Of a DNA stretch of 64,000 bases, positions 1 to 9,275 are shown piece after piece (the stretch's first letter is position 1; each line of letters starts with the position of its first letter). The position numbers were made by a program, and so were the translations under genes. The notes beneath the pieces were generated by a model. It saw nothing but the letters and a program-made list of their open reading frames with translations, was not told the DNA's origin and ran no database searches. The DNA is taken from the NCBI RefSeq assembly GCF_014202275.1, contig NZ_JACHGF010000003.1:248001-312000 (forward strand). Reading direction: 5' to 3'. The DNA comes from Rhabdobacter roseus (GTDB taxonomy: Bacteria > Bacteroidota > Bacteroidia > Cytophagales > Spirosomataceae).

Positions 1-1862
1 TGGTAGAGCGTCGCAAACCAGGACCCCTTGTCAAACGTCCGGATCAGCCCCAGCTCCGAGAGGCCCACAAACTCGGGCAGCAGGTTGGGGTCGCCCTGCT
101 CCAGGGTTTCGGAGTGCTCGCGCTCGGGCAGCGGATTCAGCGCAAAGTTATTGGTCCGCTGCACCCGGCGGCTGTAGCCCGCCTTGCCCTTCAGGTGGTC
201 GTCGAAGGTATAGAGCAGATTCACCGAAGGGAAAAGGTTGGTCAACCGTAGGTCGAAGGTCTGGGTACCTGGGCCAACGCGTACGTCACGGGTGGCGTAC
301 TCAAACCGCAGGCCGGCCAGGTACTCCAGTCGGCGGGTCCGGCCCGAGTACTGGCTGTACAGGGAGTGGATCTGGTTGTCGACATTGATACTCCCCGTAA
401 ACTCCGGAAACAGCACCAGCGGCGTAAAATTCCCTTCTTTTTCCAGGTACACAAAAGTACCGTCGTCCTGCTGGTTGCGGTACTGGTACCCCAGCTCCAG
501 CTTACGGGTACCCAGCGGCAGGCTGTAGTCGAGGGCGGCGCGGTAGCCCCGCAGCGGGCGCGCGGTGGTCGTGAGCGTGTACTGCAGCGTATCCCGAAAA
601 TCCCGCTCGTCCAGGTTGCGGTTTTTGGTGTAGCCATCCAGGTAGTCGTACTCGTAGAGCGCCGAGGCCATGAGCGTAGCCTTGTTGGCAAAGGTATGGG
701 TGTAGTCGAAGGTACCTGAATAGAATTCCCCCCGTTTTTTGACCAAATTGGAATTGAAGTACGTAATCTGCCCAATGGTCTGGCCCGTGGTCAGGTCCTG
801 CGTGGTATTGTTATACAGGATGTCGGCGAGGCGGTATTCGGTGCGGTGCCCGTAGTAAAAGCCCGCGCTGAAGGCATCTGTTTTAGAAGGCTCGTAGGCC
901 ACCGACGCCCGCGCCGAATGGTTGTACCTATCGAAGCTCCGCTCCCCCACCGAAGGAAAGCGCGTGAGGCGGTTGCCGATGGTGGTACGTACGTCGCCCT
1001 CGCGCCGCCCGGCGATGTCGTTGCGGAGGTAGTTTCCCCCCACCGATATATCCCACTTGTCTCGGCGGTAGTTGAGCGTCAGGTCAGCGCCGTAGCGCTG
1101 GGGTTTTTCGGCGTTGTCGAAATCCTGCACGCTGGGCAAGCCTAGTTGGGCGTTGGCCAGGACCGAAAAGCCGTCGCTGGCTCCCTTTCGGGTCGTGATG
1201 TTAATGATACCCCCCTTGCCGTCGGGGTCGTAGCGGGCCGAGGGCGTAGTGATGATCTCGATGTTCTCGATGGCGTTGGCCGGGAGCTGGTTCAGCAGCG
1301 CCACCAGGTCCGACTGGATGGGCTTGCCGTTGAGCAGCACCAAAAAGCCACTCGATCCGCGCAGGCTCACTTCGCCTTCGGCGTTGACCGTCACCGAGGG
1401 CATGTTGCGCAGCACATCCACGGCGGTACCGCCCACGGCCGACTGAAACTGGTCGGCCCGGTAGATTTGCCGGTCGAGCTGGGTGGTCACGGCCGCGCGC
1501 TGGCCCGTCACGTTCACGGCGTCCAGTACTTTGGCGTCAACGGCCATGGCCAGGGTACCCAGGTCCAGCCGCTGGCCTCTGTCGAGCCGGAGCGGCTGCC
1601 GGTGGGTTTTGTAGCCCATAAAAAAGGTCTGGAGGTAGTAGCTGCCCGGTTTTAGTTTCAAGATTTCAAAGTACCCCTCGGCGTTGGTGACGGTGCCTTC
1701 CACCAGCGCGGAGTCGGCGGCCAGGTGCAGCGTTACGCTGGCGTATTCGAGGGGTTGGCGGGTACTGGCGTCCGCGATGCGCCCCAGCACGGCACTGGTT
1801 TGGGCGTAGGCAGTAGCCAGGGAGAAAACGAGGAGAAAACAGGTACTGTAAAAACGTTTCAT
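1..1862 (-). CDS. TonB-dependent receptor, outer-membrane beta-barrel family (3' end beyond the window)
   Basis: Outer-membrane receptor, probably for TonB-driven uptake of a ligand. The frame stays open from an ATG at 1862 to base 1, giving about 620 residues with no stop, so the C-terminus lies outside the window. It opens with a signal peptide (MKRFYSTCFLLVF...AYAQ), then a carboxypeptidase-regulatory-like domain (about residues 22-105: PLEYASVTL, GYFEILKLKPGSYYLQ). A plug follows with VDVLRNMPSV, VLLNGKPIQSD and ENIEIITTPSARYDP, then alternating barrel strands. These plug motifs are typical of the OMP_b-brl_3 type of TonB receptor rather than SusC. No SusD partner is seen. The AraC gene just upstream is on the same strand, 131 bp away, and may regulate it. 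The ligand is unknown. Confidence 0.9.
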   Translation of the reverse strand, partial: MKRFYSTCFLLVFSLATAYAQTSAVLGRIADASTRQPLEYASVTLHLAADSALVEGTVTNAEGYFEILKLKPGSYYLQTFFMGYKTHRQPLRLDRGQRLDLGTLAMAVDAKVLDAVNVTGQRAAVTTQLDRQIYRADQFQSAVGGTAVDVLRNMPSVTVNAEGEVSLRGSSGFLVLLNGKPIQSDLVALLNQLPANAIENIEIITTPSARYDPDGKGGIINITTRKGASDGFSVLANAQLGLPSVQDFDNAEKPQRYGADLTLNYRRDKWDISVGGNYLRNDIAGRREGDVRTTIGNRLTRFPSVGERSFDRYNHSARASVAYEPSKTDAFSAGFYYGHRTEYRLADILYNNTTQDLTTGQTIGQITYFNSNLVKKRGEFYSGTFDYTHTFANKATLMASALYEYDYLDGYTKNRNLDERDFRDTLQYTLTTTARPLRGYRAALDYSLPLGTRKLELGYQYRNQQDDGTFVYLEKEGNFTPLVLFPEFTGSINVDNQIHSLYSQYSGRTRRLEYLAGLRFEYATRDVRVGPGTQTFDLRLTNLFPSVNLLYTFDDHLKGKAGYSRRVQRTNNFALNPLPEREHSETLEQGDPNLLPEFVGLSELGLIRTFDKGSWFATLY

Positions 1863-1993
1863 GACAAAACTCAGGTACCTGCTTCACCGCCTGTGGCGCT
1901 CCAGGTACCCTACGTGGGTTGTTTAGGAATGGGTACAAAAGTACCGGCTCCCGGCCCCGCCTTTTGGTACAAAACGGAAAATCTGTGGTAGAT

Positions 1994-2809
1994 CTACGAA
2001 ATGCCTTTGCGGTACTGCAGGGGCGTCACGCCCGTTTGCCTTACGAAAAATTTGTTGAAGTGCGAGGGGTCCGAAAACTGGAGCTCGTAGGCAATTTCGG
2101 TGAGGCTGAATTCGGAGTACAACAGGAGCTTCTTGGCCTCCTGCGTGAGCCGCCCGGCGATGATCTCCCCGGCGGTTTGGCCCAGGTACTTTTTGCAGGT
2201 GGCACTGAGGGTTTTGGGGGTGATGTGCAGCAGCGCGGCGTATTCGGCCACTTCCCGGCGGGTTTTGAAGTGCTCTTCTACTAATTGAAAAAACGATTTG
2301 ATCACCCCCGGCGTAGCCGTGGTGGAAGGCTCTCCCTCCAGGCGCTTCAGTAACGTAAACAAAATCTGGAGATACGACTGGATCACGGCCTGGTGGTGCG
2401 GGCGTTGCTGCTCGTACTCGTTGGTGATGCGCTCCAGTACCTGTGCCAACTCTTCCCGCAGGGAGTCGGTAGCGTAGTAGCCCTGGTAGGCGCAGGGAAA
2501 GTGCGTAAAGAGCGGGTCGTAGAGGGTACTTTCCAACAAAAAATCTTTATGGACCATCAGCACCACGCCCTTAGGTACCTGCGTAAGTTCCCAGCAATGT
2601 ACCTGGCCGGGCAGGATGAGGTACAGGCTCTGGGGCCGGACCTCGTAGCGGTTGAAGTCGATCTGGTGGTAGCCCGCGCCCTCTTCCAGAAAAATGATTT
2701 CGAGGTAGTCTTTGTGGCCGTGCGGGCTTGTGGTTTTGATCACCGGCTTCATGGGCTTGATCCGGAAAAGCTCCTCGTGGCTCAGCTTATTTTTGACTTT
2801 CACCGACAT
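1994..2809 (-). CDS. AraC family transcriptional regulator
   Basis: DNA-binding regulator of 271 residues, normal for the family. The N-terminal part (about 20-100) is an AraC-type cupin sensor (HGHKDYLEIIFLEEGAG, LYLILPGQVHCWEL). The C-terminal ~100 residues hold two helix-turn-helix units: AALLHITPKTLSATCKK, then LTEIAYELQFSDPSHFNKFF followed by TGVTPLQYRK, the classic AraC signature. It lies upstream of the TonB receptor on the same strand. The short spacer between them carries two copies of GGTACAAAA (1932-1940, 1966-1974) that could be operator half-sites, though this is weak. The inducer cannot be told from sequence. Confidence 0.92.
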   Translation of the reverse strand: MSVKVKNKLSHEELFRIKPMKPVIKTTSPHGHKDYLEIIFLEEGAGYHQIDFNRYEVRPQSLYLILPGQVHCWELTQVPKGVVLMVHKDFLLESTLYDPLFTHFPCAYQGYYATDSLREELAQVLERITNEYEQQRPHHQAVIQSYLQILFTLLKRLEGEPSTTATPGVIKSFFQLVEEHFKTRREVAEYAALLHITPKTLSATCKKYLGQTAGEIIAGRLTQEAKKLLLYSEFSLTEIAYELQFSDPSHFNKFFVRQTGVTPLQYRKGIS

Positions 2810-2908
2810 GGCGCACAGGTACCGAAGGGGGTAGTTTTGGAAAAGAGTAAATTCTTAACGCAATACTACGATAATTAGATCTTTCCCCGTAATAAAACAG
2901 AAGGTACT

Positions 2909-4471
2909 TTACGGTCTGACCCGAAAAATCCGGTGGGCCTGGTACTCCTGCCCGAACATATCGCGCGTCCGGACTTCCACTGTGTGGGTACCTACGGGCA
3001 GCGTGGCCGGCAGTGCGCCTTTCCAGATGTGGTAGGCCACCGAGGGCTTGTCCATTTCCCAACCAAAAACGGTGTCCAGCCCCACGCCATCTACCTTCTG
3101 GCTCAGGTACTTATTGAGTGGTTGCAGGGCCGCAATGCCCGGATCGCGCATGGGCGTGTAGGTCAAAGGTACCCAGTCGGTGAGCCCGCGTACCTTCATC
3201 TCTACCACCGAGCGCTCCGAGCCCGCAAAGACATTCACCACCAGGGCGGTGGTATCCAGCTCGGCCCGCGGCAGGTCGTCGGGGAGGTAAAGATTCATCT
3301 GGTAGCTGGCCGGGCGGCGGGCGGCCTGGAAGCGCAGTGAGTACTCGTTCCCTTCGAACGAAAGGACCGAGTAGCCGTTGGGCGCGCCGTCGTTCATGGT
3401 AGCGTGCGGAATGCCCAGCTCATCGGTCGTGCCGCACCACCAACTTCCGCATACCGTGGCGTTGATAAAATGGTGGTGGGGCGTAGCGTCGTTCCAGCCG
3501 TATTTCTGATCCACAAAGACGTGCGCCATCTCGTGGGTGTGCCCGGCGATGGAGAGCGTATGCGGTCTTTTTTCGAGCAAGCGGAACAGCTCCGCCCGGT
3601 TGTCGCAGCTAATCACGGGCGCGTGCATGAGCAGCACCACCCGCTTGTGGGTAGGTACCTGCGCGAGGTAGTTTTTGACAAAAGCGAGCTGCTCGTCCGT
3701 GAAGTGGCCCTTGTACTTGCCGTCGGCGTTGAAATAAATATTCTTTAACGTAATAAAAACCACCTGCCCGTACTCGAAAGCGTAGGTACTGGGGCCGTAA
3801 AAGCGCTCGAAGGTTTCGTCCGAGAAGCGGTCGTGGGTAGCGCCGCGGTTGAAGTCGTGGTTGCCGAAGACGTTGTACCAGGGGATGCCGATCTGGGCGA
3901 TGCTCTCGTTGATTTCCTGAAACAGGTTCGGATCATCGGCCACGATGTCGCCCAGCGTGATGCCCAGCCGCGCGGAGGTACCTACGCATTGCTCCACGAC
4001 GTCGCGCGTGACGAAGTTCACCTCCCGGATACCCCGCGCCTGCGGGTCCCCGAAGAGCAGCACCGAGAAGGTACCTGGCTCGTCTTGTTTCCACAAAGGA
4101 AAATCAATCGAGGCGGGCAGCGGGCCCGTCGGGTCTACGCCCCGCACGGCCAGCGCGGGCGAGCCCTGCGGCTTGTGCAGGTAGTAGTGCTGCGGAAGCT
4201 GCTGGGCGTTGGTGGGCGGCGCGTAGCCCGCCGGTTTGATCACAAAAAAACCAACGTCGTCCCCGGCGGGAAGTACCCACTTTCCGGCCCGGTCGGTGGT
4301 CACTACCTCGCGCCCGTTGGAAACGCAAACGCCCGCCAGCGGCGGCTCGCCCGCGTCGCGCCGGTTGTTTTTGTTCAGATCGTGATACACGGTACCCGTC
4401 GCCTTCGGCTGCGCCCAGGCCGCAGGTACCTTAAAAAGTAGCAACAAGGTCAGTAGGTAGTGTTTCTTCAT
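2909..4471 (-). CDS. Secreted calcineurin-like metallophosphoesterase, three-domain type
   Basis: Exported phosphoesterase of 520 residues. A signal peptide (MKKHYLLTLLLLFKVPAAWAQ) precedes a small beta-sandwich N-terminal domain (about 22-105) with the EF-like stretch DLNKNNRRDAGEPPL. The central metallophosphoesterase domain shows FGDPQ, LGDIVADD, GNHDFN, MHAPVIS and AGHTHEM, which together supply the bimetal ligands. A C-terminal domain of about 150 residues follows, as in Bacteroidota proteins with Metallophos_N/Metallophos/Metallophos_C architecture. It stands alone: the next upstream gene in the same direction is over 400 bp away. Phosphate release from sugar or lipid phosphates is plausible, but the substrate is not defined by sequence. 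Confidence 0.9.
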   Translation of the reverse strand: MKKHYLLTLLLLFKVPAAWAQPKATGTVYHDLNKNNRRDAGEPPLAGVCVSNGREVVTTDRAGKWVLPAGDDVGFFVIKPAGYAPPTNAQQLPQHYYLHKPQGSPALAVRGVDPTGPLPASIDFPLWKQDEPGTFSVLLFGDPQARGIREVNFVTRDVVEQCVGTSARLGITLGDIVADDPNLFQEINESIAQIGIPWYNVFGNHDFNRGATHDRFSDETFERFYGPSTYAFEYGQVVFITLKNIYFNADGKYKGHFTDEQLAFVKNYLAQVPTHKRVVLLMHAPVISCDNRAELFRLLEKRPHTLSIAGHTHEMAHVFVDQKYGWNDATPHHHFINATVCGSWWCGTTDELGIPHATMNDGAPNGYSVLSFEGNEYSLRFQAARRPASYQMNLYLPDDLPRAELDTTALVVNVFAGSERSVVEMKVRGLTDWVPLTYTPMRDPGIAALQPLNKYLSQKVDGVGLDTVFGWEMDKPSVAYHIWKGALPATLPVGTHTVEVRTRDMFGQEYQAHRIFRVRP

Positions 4472-4582
4472 TTTTGTATTTAAAAAATGGCTCTCTTTAT
4501 TGCTTGGTGAATAGGTTCACAAAGTACCTTTTGTAGGGTTTTTCTTTAGGATTCAGAAGCGTTTACAAGCACGCCTTTATGG

Positions 4583-4610
4583 CCGCGTAGCGGTCGAATG
4601 TTTATAGAAA
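4583..4610 (+). repeat. REP-like element: short hairpin followed by ATGTTTATAG
   Basis: A short hairpin (CCGC-GTA-GCGG, 4583-4593) is followed after four bases by ATGTTTATAG (4598-4607). The same arrangement recurs inverted at 4708-4733 and again at 13457-13485 with different hairpin bases but the same tail. The hairpin covaries while the tail is fixed, as in dispersed intergenic palindromic elements. Confidence 0.6.
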
Positions 4611-4637
4611 AGAGGACCTAGGCAGGGAACCCGCGTG

Positions 4638-4678
4638 CCGTCAGGTACGCAACCAGCGGTGGGTTACGTACCTGACGG
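4638..4678. repeat. Long inverted repeat (hairpin)
   Basis: Two 17-base arms (4638-4654 and 4662-4678), complementary except for one position, are separated by a 7-base loop. Each arm contains the GTAC core (TCAGGTACG / CGTACCTGA). There is no obvious T-run on either side. It lies about 215 bp beyond the stop at 4893 and may be a transcript-stabilising structure or part of a composite repeat with the two flanking elements. Confidence 0.6.
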
Positions 4679-4707
4679 TACGAAGGTAGATTGGGTGGTC
4701 ATTTTAG

Positions 4708-4733
4708 CTATAAACATCTAGTGCCTACGGCAC
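4708..4733 (-). repeat. REP-like element, inverted copy
   Basis: Read on the minus strand, this is a hairpin (GTGCC-GTA-GGCAC, 4721-4733), a three-base spacer and ATGTTTATAG (4717-4708). It faces the copy at 4583-4610 across the hairpin at 4638-4678. Confidence 0.6.
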
Positions 4734-4892
4734 TGGTTCGGCACATCACATAATGGAAGAAAAGCCCACGCTATACCGGCAAGTCGGGTCTTTTTATTAC
4801 GTGTTCTACTCTCCAAAATTTGGCAACGTTTTTTTTACAAAAGGAAAATGGAAGCCCTTGGATTAGCTAAAAGCTTTTGGCTACTACCTTCC

Positions 4893-7358
4893 CTACTCCC
4901 GAATCAACCAGAGTTCCGCTACCTGCGCGCCGCGCTCGCCCTCGCCGCAGGTCCATTGGAAAATAATCTGCCCGTCAGCGTTGGCGGCCTGGGGTACTTT
5001 GAACTCGTAAAAAGGCTGGCGGCCCGTCTGGATGAAATCGTGGATCAGGGAGCCGTCGTCGGTGGTGAGTTTTATTTTGGAACGAAAACGCCCCGTGTGC
5101 GCCACCCGGATTTTGTACGAAGCCGTGGGGTCCAGGCCGTCGTAGCGGATCTTCAGGGGCGTGTCGTAGAGCGTATTGACCTGGTGCATCCAGGCGCGGG
5201 GCGTGGCCTTGCCGTCGAAGCCCGTGGCCCGCACTTCGTGTACCCACTCCTCGCCAATGAGCCCCACGCCGAAGCTCACCCGCGGCGAAAGCAAACTACC
5301 CGGATCGTCCTCGTAGCTTCGGTCCGACACCACGCGATACCAGCTCTCAGGTGCGCCGAAATTATCGTAGAAGCCCCCCGGCCCCGGATCGGTGCGGTGC
5401 AGCAGAGCGTGGATGCCGCGGAGGCGTTCTGCCTCGGAGGGTAGTTTGGCCACTTCGCTGAGCTGGTCCATGACCCAGAGTACGTCGTTGAGCGGGAGGT
5501 CGATGTTGTCCAGGAAATTACCCCGGCCTGACATCGCCCCGTGGGGCTCGATGGTCAGTTGCGCGCCGATGCTCTGGTAAAGCAGCTCGCCCAGCTCCAG
5601 GCATTTCTGGCGGTAGTCTGGCGCAACGGGGTACTTGGTGGCTTTCTCAAAGGTAGTTCGGGCTTTTTCCATTGCTACCTGGGTACCCAGCGTACCCGCC
5701 TGGCGCAGGTACTCGCGCGCCTGCTGCTCCAGCTCGGTTTCGTAGATCAGCCGCCGGTACACGTAGGCATCGTAGTAGGCGCGCAGCAGGCCCATCTGGA
5801 GGCGGAAGTTGGTGGGTACCTGCTGGGCGGCCTGCTTCTCGATGGCCTGCCACTGGGTGAGCGTACGAAGTACCCCCTCGTTGGGCAGCAGCGGACCGCG
5901 CAGGTTCCGCTCCTGCGCCACCATGCCCTGCGCCACGGCCTCGGCCACGTCGGGACCGATGAACAACCGGCCGTAGTCGCGGAGGGTTTCCATGACGTCG
6001 CGGTTGGGGTCCCAGTCCTGATCGCTCCACACAAACTTATTGAGGTCGTCGTTGGTACCTTCCGAGTAGCTGATGCTGCCCGAGGCATACTCGTCCAGGG
6101 CGTTGTGGATCATCTTTTCGTCGTAAGGCCGCGGGTTCACGCACTCGCGCCCCAACGTCATGGCGTAGGCCAGGTCCCAGTGCGGCACCGGGAACTGCGA
6201 GCTGAGGCTGTGGGTGATGTCGGGGTACATCCGGATCGGGATGCCGGGCTTAAGTACCTTCCGGATTTCCGTTACGGGCATTTTTACCCACGGCCCAAAC
6301 ACCACGCCGCCCAGCCAGGGGTACCCGGCGTTGATGTGCTTAAAAAAGGCGTCGAACCAGGCCTGGTTGGGCCGGAATACCTGCGGCGACACCCAGATCT
6401 TGGCCTGGGGATGGTACTGGTGAAGTACCTCCGCCATCTGGTGCAGCCAACCGAAGAGGACGTCCGGCTCCAGGTCGCCGGGATCGCCGCCGGGCACAAA
6501 CACGTGGTCGAGCCGGGGCACGGCCTTGAATACCTCGTGGCGCTCTTTCAATTCTTTTTGAATAGAGTCGGGATGCTCGTAGGTGGGGTTCATATTCGGG
6601 TACCACATCCACACGTCCAGGCCGTATTCGTCACAAATCCGCGACTGCTCGGCGATCATCTTGATGGCGGGTAGTTTCATGTGCCGACTGCTGAAGTCGT
6701 CGTCCGTACGCGGCGGCAGGATCTCGATGCTGTTGGCCCCAAACAGCGCCAGATCGCGGATGTACTGGTCAAACTGCGCCACCGTGAAGGCGTCGTACGA
6801 GTTGGTTTTGGGTCGGTAGCCTAGCTGATGCCCCCGGATGGGGTACTTGGGGCTGGTCGTGACCCGGAGCGGTTGGGGCAAAAGTACCTGCCCGGGGCGC
6901 AGCTCCAGTTTTCGCAGCAATTGCCCCACGCCGTAAAGTACCCCCCGGGCGTCGGCGGCCACCAGCAGCACGGCGTTGGAGGCCGGGTCGGCCACCAGCG
7001 AAAAACCCTCGGCGGCCAGGGTAGGTACCTGGCCCAGTAGCTGGCGGTACTTGGCGGGTAGGTTAGGTACTTCTTTTTGTAGCGTCAGGTACATCAGCGG
7101 GCGGCCGTCGGTAGGTACTTTGGTGGCCAGCGGCAGCAAGGTACCCGTACGCTTCTGTACTTCTTCCCGAAGTACCTCCACGCTGCGCCGGAGTACTTTT
7201 TTATCTTTAATCGGCGTATAAATTTGCGCCCGCGACAAATCCAGCGACTGGGCCGAAAGGCCATTAGCCATTCCCAAAAAAAGAATAATCAGCCAGGTAC
7301 TTACGCAGGTACTTTGTCTAAAAAAAGAAAACACGGGGGTACTTTTAGAATTCATCAT
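4893..7358 (-). CDS. Secreted glycosidase-like protein with GH20/GH67-type N-terminal domain (paralogue 1)
   Basis: 821 residues, exported (hydrophobic segment ending LFLGMANGLSAQ). The N-terminal ~150 residues have the alpha/beta fold pattern found before GH20 and GH67 catalytic barrels (SVEVLREEVQKRTG, GVLYGVGQLLRKL). Then comes KYPIRGHQLGYRPKTNSYDA and a barrel-like region with VFVPGGDPGD, WVSPQVF, YPDITH, NPRPY and SYSEGTNDDLNKFVW. A beta-rich C-terminal domain closes the protein. A paralogue at 14470-16830 conserves all these motifs, so they mark functional residues. The exact GH family is unassigned here; alpha-glucuronidase or hexosaminidase-like action is inferred only from fold. It is the last gene of an operon, 15 bp after the sialidase-like gene. 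Confidence 0.8.
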   Translation of the reverse strand: MMNSKSTPVFSFFRQSTCVSTWLIILFLGMANGLSAQSLDLSRAQIYTPIKDKKVLRRSVEVLREEVQKRTGTLLPLATKVPTDGRPLMYLTLQKEVPNLPAKYRQLLGQVPTLAAEGFSLVADPASNAVLLVAADARGVLYGVGQLLRKLELRPGQVLLPQPLRVTTSPKYPIRGHQLGYRPKTNSYDAFTVAQFDQYIRDLALFGANSIEILPPRTDDDFSSRHMKLPAIKMIAEQSRICDEYGLDVWMWYPNMNPTYEHPDSIQKELKERHEVFKAVPRLDHVFVPGGDPGDLEPDVLFGWLHQMAEVLHQYHPQAKIWVSPQVFRPNQAWFDAFFKHINAGYPWLGGVVFGPWVKMPVTEIRKVLKPGIPIRMYPDITHSLSSQFPVPHWDLAYAMTLGRECVNPRPYDEKMIHNALDEYASGSISYSEGTNDDLNKFVWSDQDWDPNRDVMETLRDYGRLFIGPDVAEAVAQGMVAQERNLRGPLLPNEGVLRTLTQWQAIEKQAAQQVPTNFRLQMGLLRAYYDAYVYRRLIYETELEQQAREYLRQAGTLGTQVAMEKARTTFEKATKYPVAPDYRQKCLELGELLYQSIGAQLTIEPHGAMSGRGNFLDNIDLPLNDVLWVMDQLSEVAKLPSEAERLRGIHALLHRTDPGPGGFYDNFGAPESWYRVVSDRSYEDDPGSLLSPRVSFGVGLIGEEWVHEVRATGFDGKATPRAWMHQVNTLYDTPLKIRYDGLDPTASYKIRVAHTGRFRSKIKLTTDDGSLIHDFIQTGRQPFYEFKVPQAANADGQIIFQWTCGEGERGAQVAELWLIRE

Positions 7359-7373
7359 CAGGAATAAAGAGTA

Positions 7374-9263
7374 TCACTTGGAAGCTTTGCATTGGACGTC
7401 ATCTACGTAAAAGACCGACGCCGCGACCGGCTCATCGGCACCGGGCAGCGGGGGCTCGGGCGTTTCGTTGGGGGTACGGCGGTTGGGCAAATCGCGGTAA
7501 GTACCCGTCCGGACCGACAGCCGCTCCACCGACTTGACGGCCTCGGCCAGCGCCGCGCCTTTAAGTACCTCTTTGCCGTCGATCAGCAGATCGTAGGAGC
7601 CGCGCAGCGAGGCGTTGGCCCGGAGCGTGAGGGCATACCAGCGGTTGGAGGTATAGGCTTGAAGTACCTTTTCGGTACTGCCATCGGTGGCCACGATCTG
7701 GCCCTGGGCGTCGAAGCGCAGCCGCACGGGACGGTTGCCGTAGCGGTCGGTGAGGTCAATTTCCAGCAGCCCGCCGGTAGTCTGGGCGGCGTACACGCTC
7801 AGCTTCACCTCCACGCGGCTTCCTTCCTCAAACACCCGGATAGCGCGGGCGTAGTCGTAGGGGTCGCGGTCGGTAAGTTCCAGGGATTTTCCGGGCTTGC
7901 CGGGGGAGCTCACCACCGCCACGGGAGCCCATTGGGGCGCGTAGATGTTCCAGTCGGGCACGGGGCCGTTGAGGTCCAGTTTGTCAAACGAGTCCGACAC
8001 CTTTCCTTTCACCTCGTACCTGATGGGCGTAGGTACCCGGCTCACCCACATATCTTCTTTGTTCATGCTGTAGGTCAGCCACATATCGTGGCCGGGCGGG
8101 TTGCCGTTGCCTTCCACGATACCACGTACGTAGCAGGGACCGAAGTCCTTCCAGCGGCCGTAGAAGCGCCGGGGAGGTACTTCGCCCTGAACAAGCAGCA
8201 TGTTATCGTAAAGAATGCCGTCGTCGCCCGTCACCACCACCAGCGGGTAGCGGTATTCGTCAATGTCGATGGGATTGTAGCTGATGGCAAAGCGGCCGTC
8301 GTCGGTGCGCTGGCCCCACATTTTTCCCCCGGCCATAACCAGTGTAGGTACCTTCACGGGCTCGGAATAGGTAGCGCCTTCGTCGGGCGAGAGCGCCACA
8401 AACGAGCGTTTCCAGAGCGCCACCACCTGGCCGTCCTTGCGGTGGTAGTACGAGAGCGCACTCTTGGCGTTGGTCAGGTTAAAGAACCCGTCCAGGCCCT
8501 GGTCTTCGTCCCACCACTGCTGGGTCATGAGCTTGTTGGCCAAGAGGGCTTCGCAGGCTTGTACAAAACCCGCGTCGGGGGCTTTTTTGTAAAAGGGAAA
8601 ACTGGTATTCGTCTCGTTCCAAAGTACCCCGTCCGTAGTAGGAAGGGTATTGTACCGAATAAAATAAATGGGCCCGAAGGTACCATCGCGGTAGGCTTCG
8701 CGCACCACGCGCCCAATGCCGCCCTCCGCAAAGGGATCTTCCGTATGGCCATAAAAGGCCAGCACCAGCAGGCGCCCGTCCGGCGCGACGTAAAATCCCA
8801 TGCGCTGGTGCATCATGTAGCCCGTCGAGCCCGTGGGGATCTTCACGCCCGCGGGCGGCTGGTAGGGCGGAAAAACCACCTGCGGCTGGGCCCAGGTACG
8901 GCCATCCTTGGACGTGGTGAGCAGCGTTTGACCCGGCGCGATGTGCTCGTCGACCGGGTTGCTGAGGTACTGCTGGTAGAAGGTATCGTTCCAGTAGCAG
9001 AGGTTGGAAGCGTGGTTGTAGGTCCAGCCGTGGCCGTCGGACAGCTCCGGCTTGGTGCGGTTGGCGCGCACCGTCTGGCGGCTTTCTACGCCCATGGCGT
9101 ACCGCAGGCGGCCTTCGTGTACGCTGGGGTCCACGCTCTCACCACCCACGTAGCGCACCGGCTCGGCGGGGCTGCCGGTTTGGGCGAAACAACTACCCAC
9201 GCCCAGGGTACTTAGCAGGAAAGCACGAAAAAGGGTACTTGTCAAACGCATGATTACGCTCAA
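7374..9263 (-). CDS. Secreted sialidase-fold (BNR-type) protein with C-terminal lectin-like domain
   Basis: 629 residues with signal peptide (FLLSTLGVGSCFAQ). About residues 30-400 read as a beta-propeller with Asp-box-like repeats (TTSKDGRTWAQPQVV, ALSPDEGATYSEPVKV) and NHASNLCYWNDTFYQQYL. About 420-625 form a beta-sandwich segment (RVEVKLSVYAAQTTGGLLEI, YALTLRANASLRGSYDLLID) like a concanavalin-type domain. Sialidase-family folds act on sialic acids but also on other glycans, so the substrate is open. It sits between the sugar transporter (12 bp upstream) and the GH20/GH67-N-like gene (15 bp downstream), which argues for one glycan pathway. An ATG four codons inside (MRLTSTL) is an alternative start that also gives a good signal peptide. 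Confidence 0.82.
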   Translation of the reverse strand: MSVIMRLTSTLFRAFLLSTLGVGSCFAQTGSPAEPVRYVGGESVDPSVHEGRLRYAMGVESRQTVRANRTKPELSDGHGWTYNHASNLCYWNDTFYQQYLSNPVDEHIAPGQTLLTTSKDGRTWAQPQVVFPPYQPPAGVKIPTGSTGYMMHQRMGFYVAPDGRLLVLAFYGHTEDPFAEGGIGRVVREAYRDGTFGPIYFIRYNTLPTTDGVLWNETNTSFPFYKKAPDAGFVQACEALLANKLMTQQWWDEDQGLDGFFNLTNAKSALSYYHRKDGQVVALWKRSFVALSPDEGATYSEPVKVPTLVMAGGKMWGQRTDDGRFAISYNPIDIDEYRYPLVVVTGDDGILYDNMLLVQGEVPPRRFYGRWKDFGPCYVRGIVEGNGNPPGHDMWLTYSMNKEDMWVSRVPTPIRYEVKGKVSDSFDKLDLNGPVPDWNIYAPQWAPVAVVSSPGKPGKSLELTDRDPYDYARAIRVFEEGSRVEVKLSVYAAQTTGGLLEIDLTDRYGNRPVRLRFDAQGQIVATDGSTEKVLQAYTSNRWYALTLRANASLRGSYDLLIDGKEVLKGAALAEAVKSVERLSVRTGTYRDLPNRRTPNETPEPPLPGADEPVAASVFYVDDVQCKASK

Positions 9264-9275
9264 AAATGAATACAG

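Larger units (their letters stand above)
4472..4892. other. Non-coding spacer with palindromic repeats
   Basis: No convincing gene is seen here. The spacer holds two facing copies of a small hairpin-plus-ATGTTTATAG element (4583-4610 and 4708-4733) on either side of a long hairpin (4638-4678). It lies downstream of the glycosidase-like gene ending at 4893 and upstream of the metallophosphoesterase gene starting at 4471. It therefore probably holds a transcription end and a promoter. Confidence 0.6.

Noticed and set aside
7392-9215. 607-codon plus-strand frame opposite the sialidase-like gene
   Set aside because: Antisense shadow caused by high GC; no domain and unnatural His/Gly/Val-rich composition.
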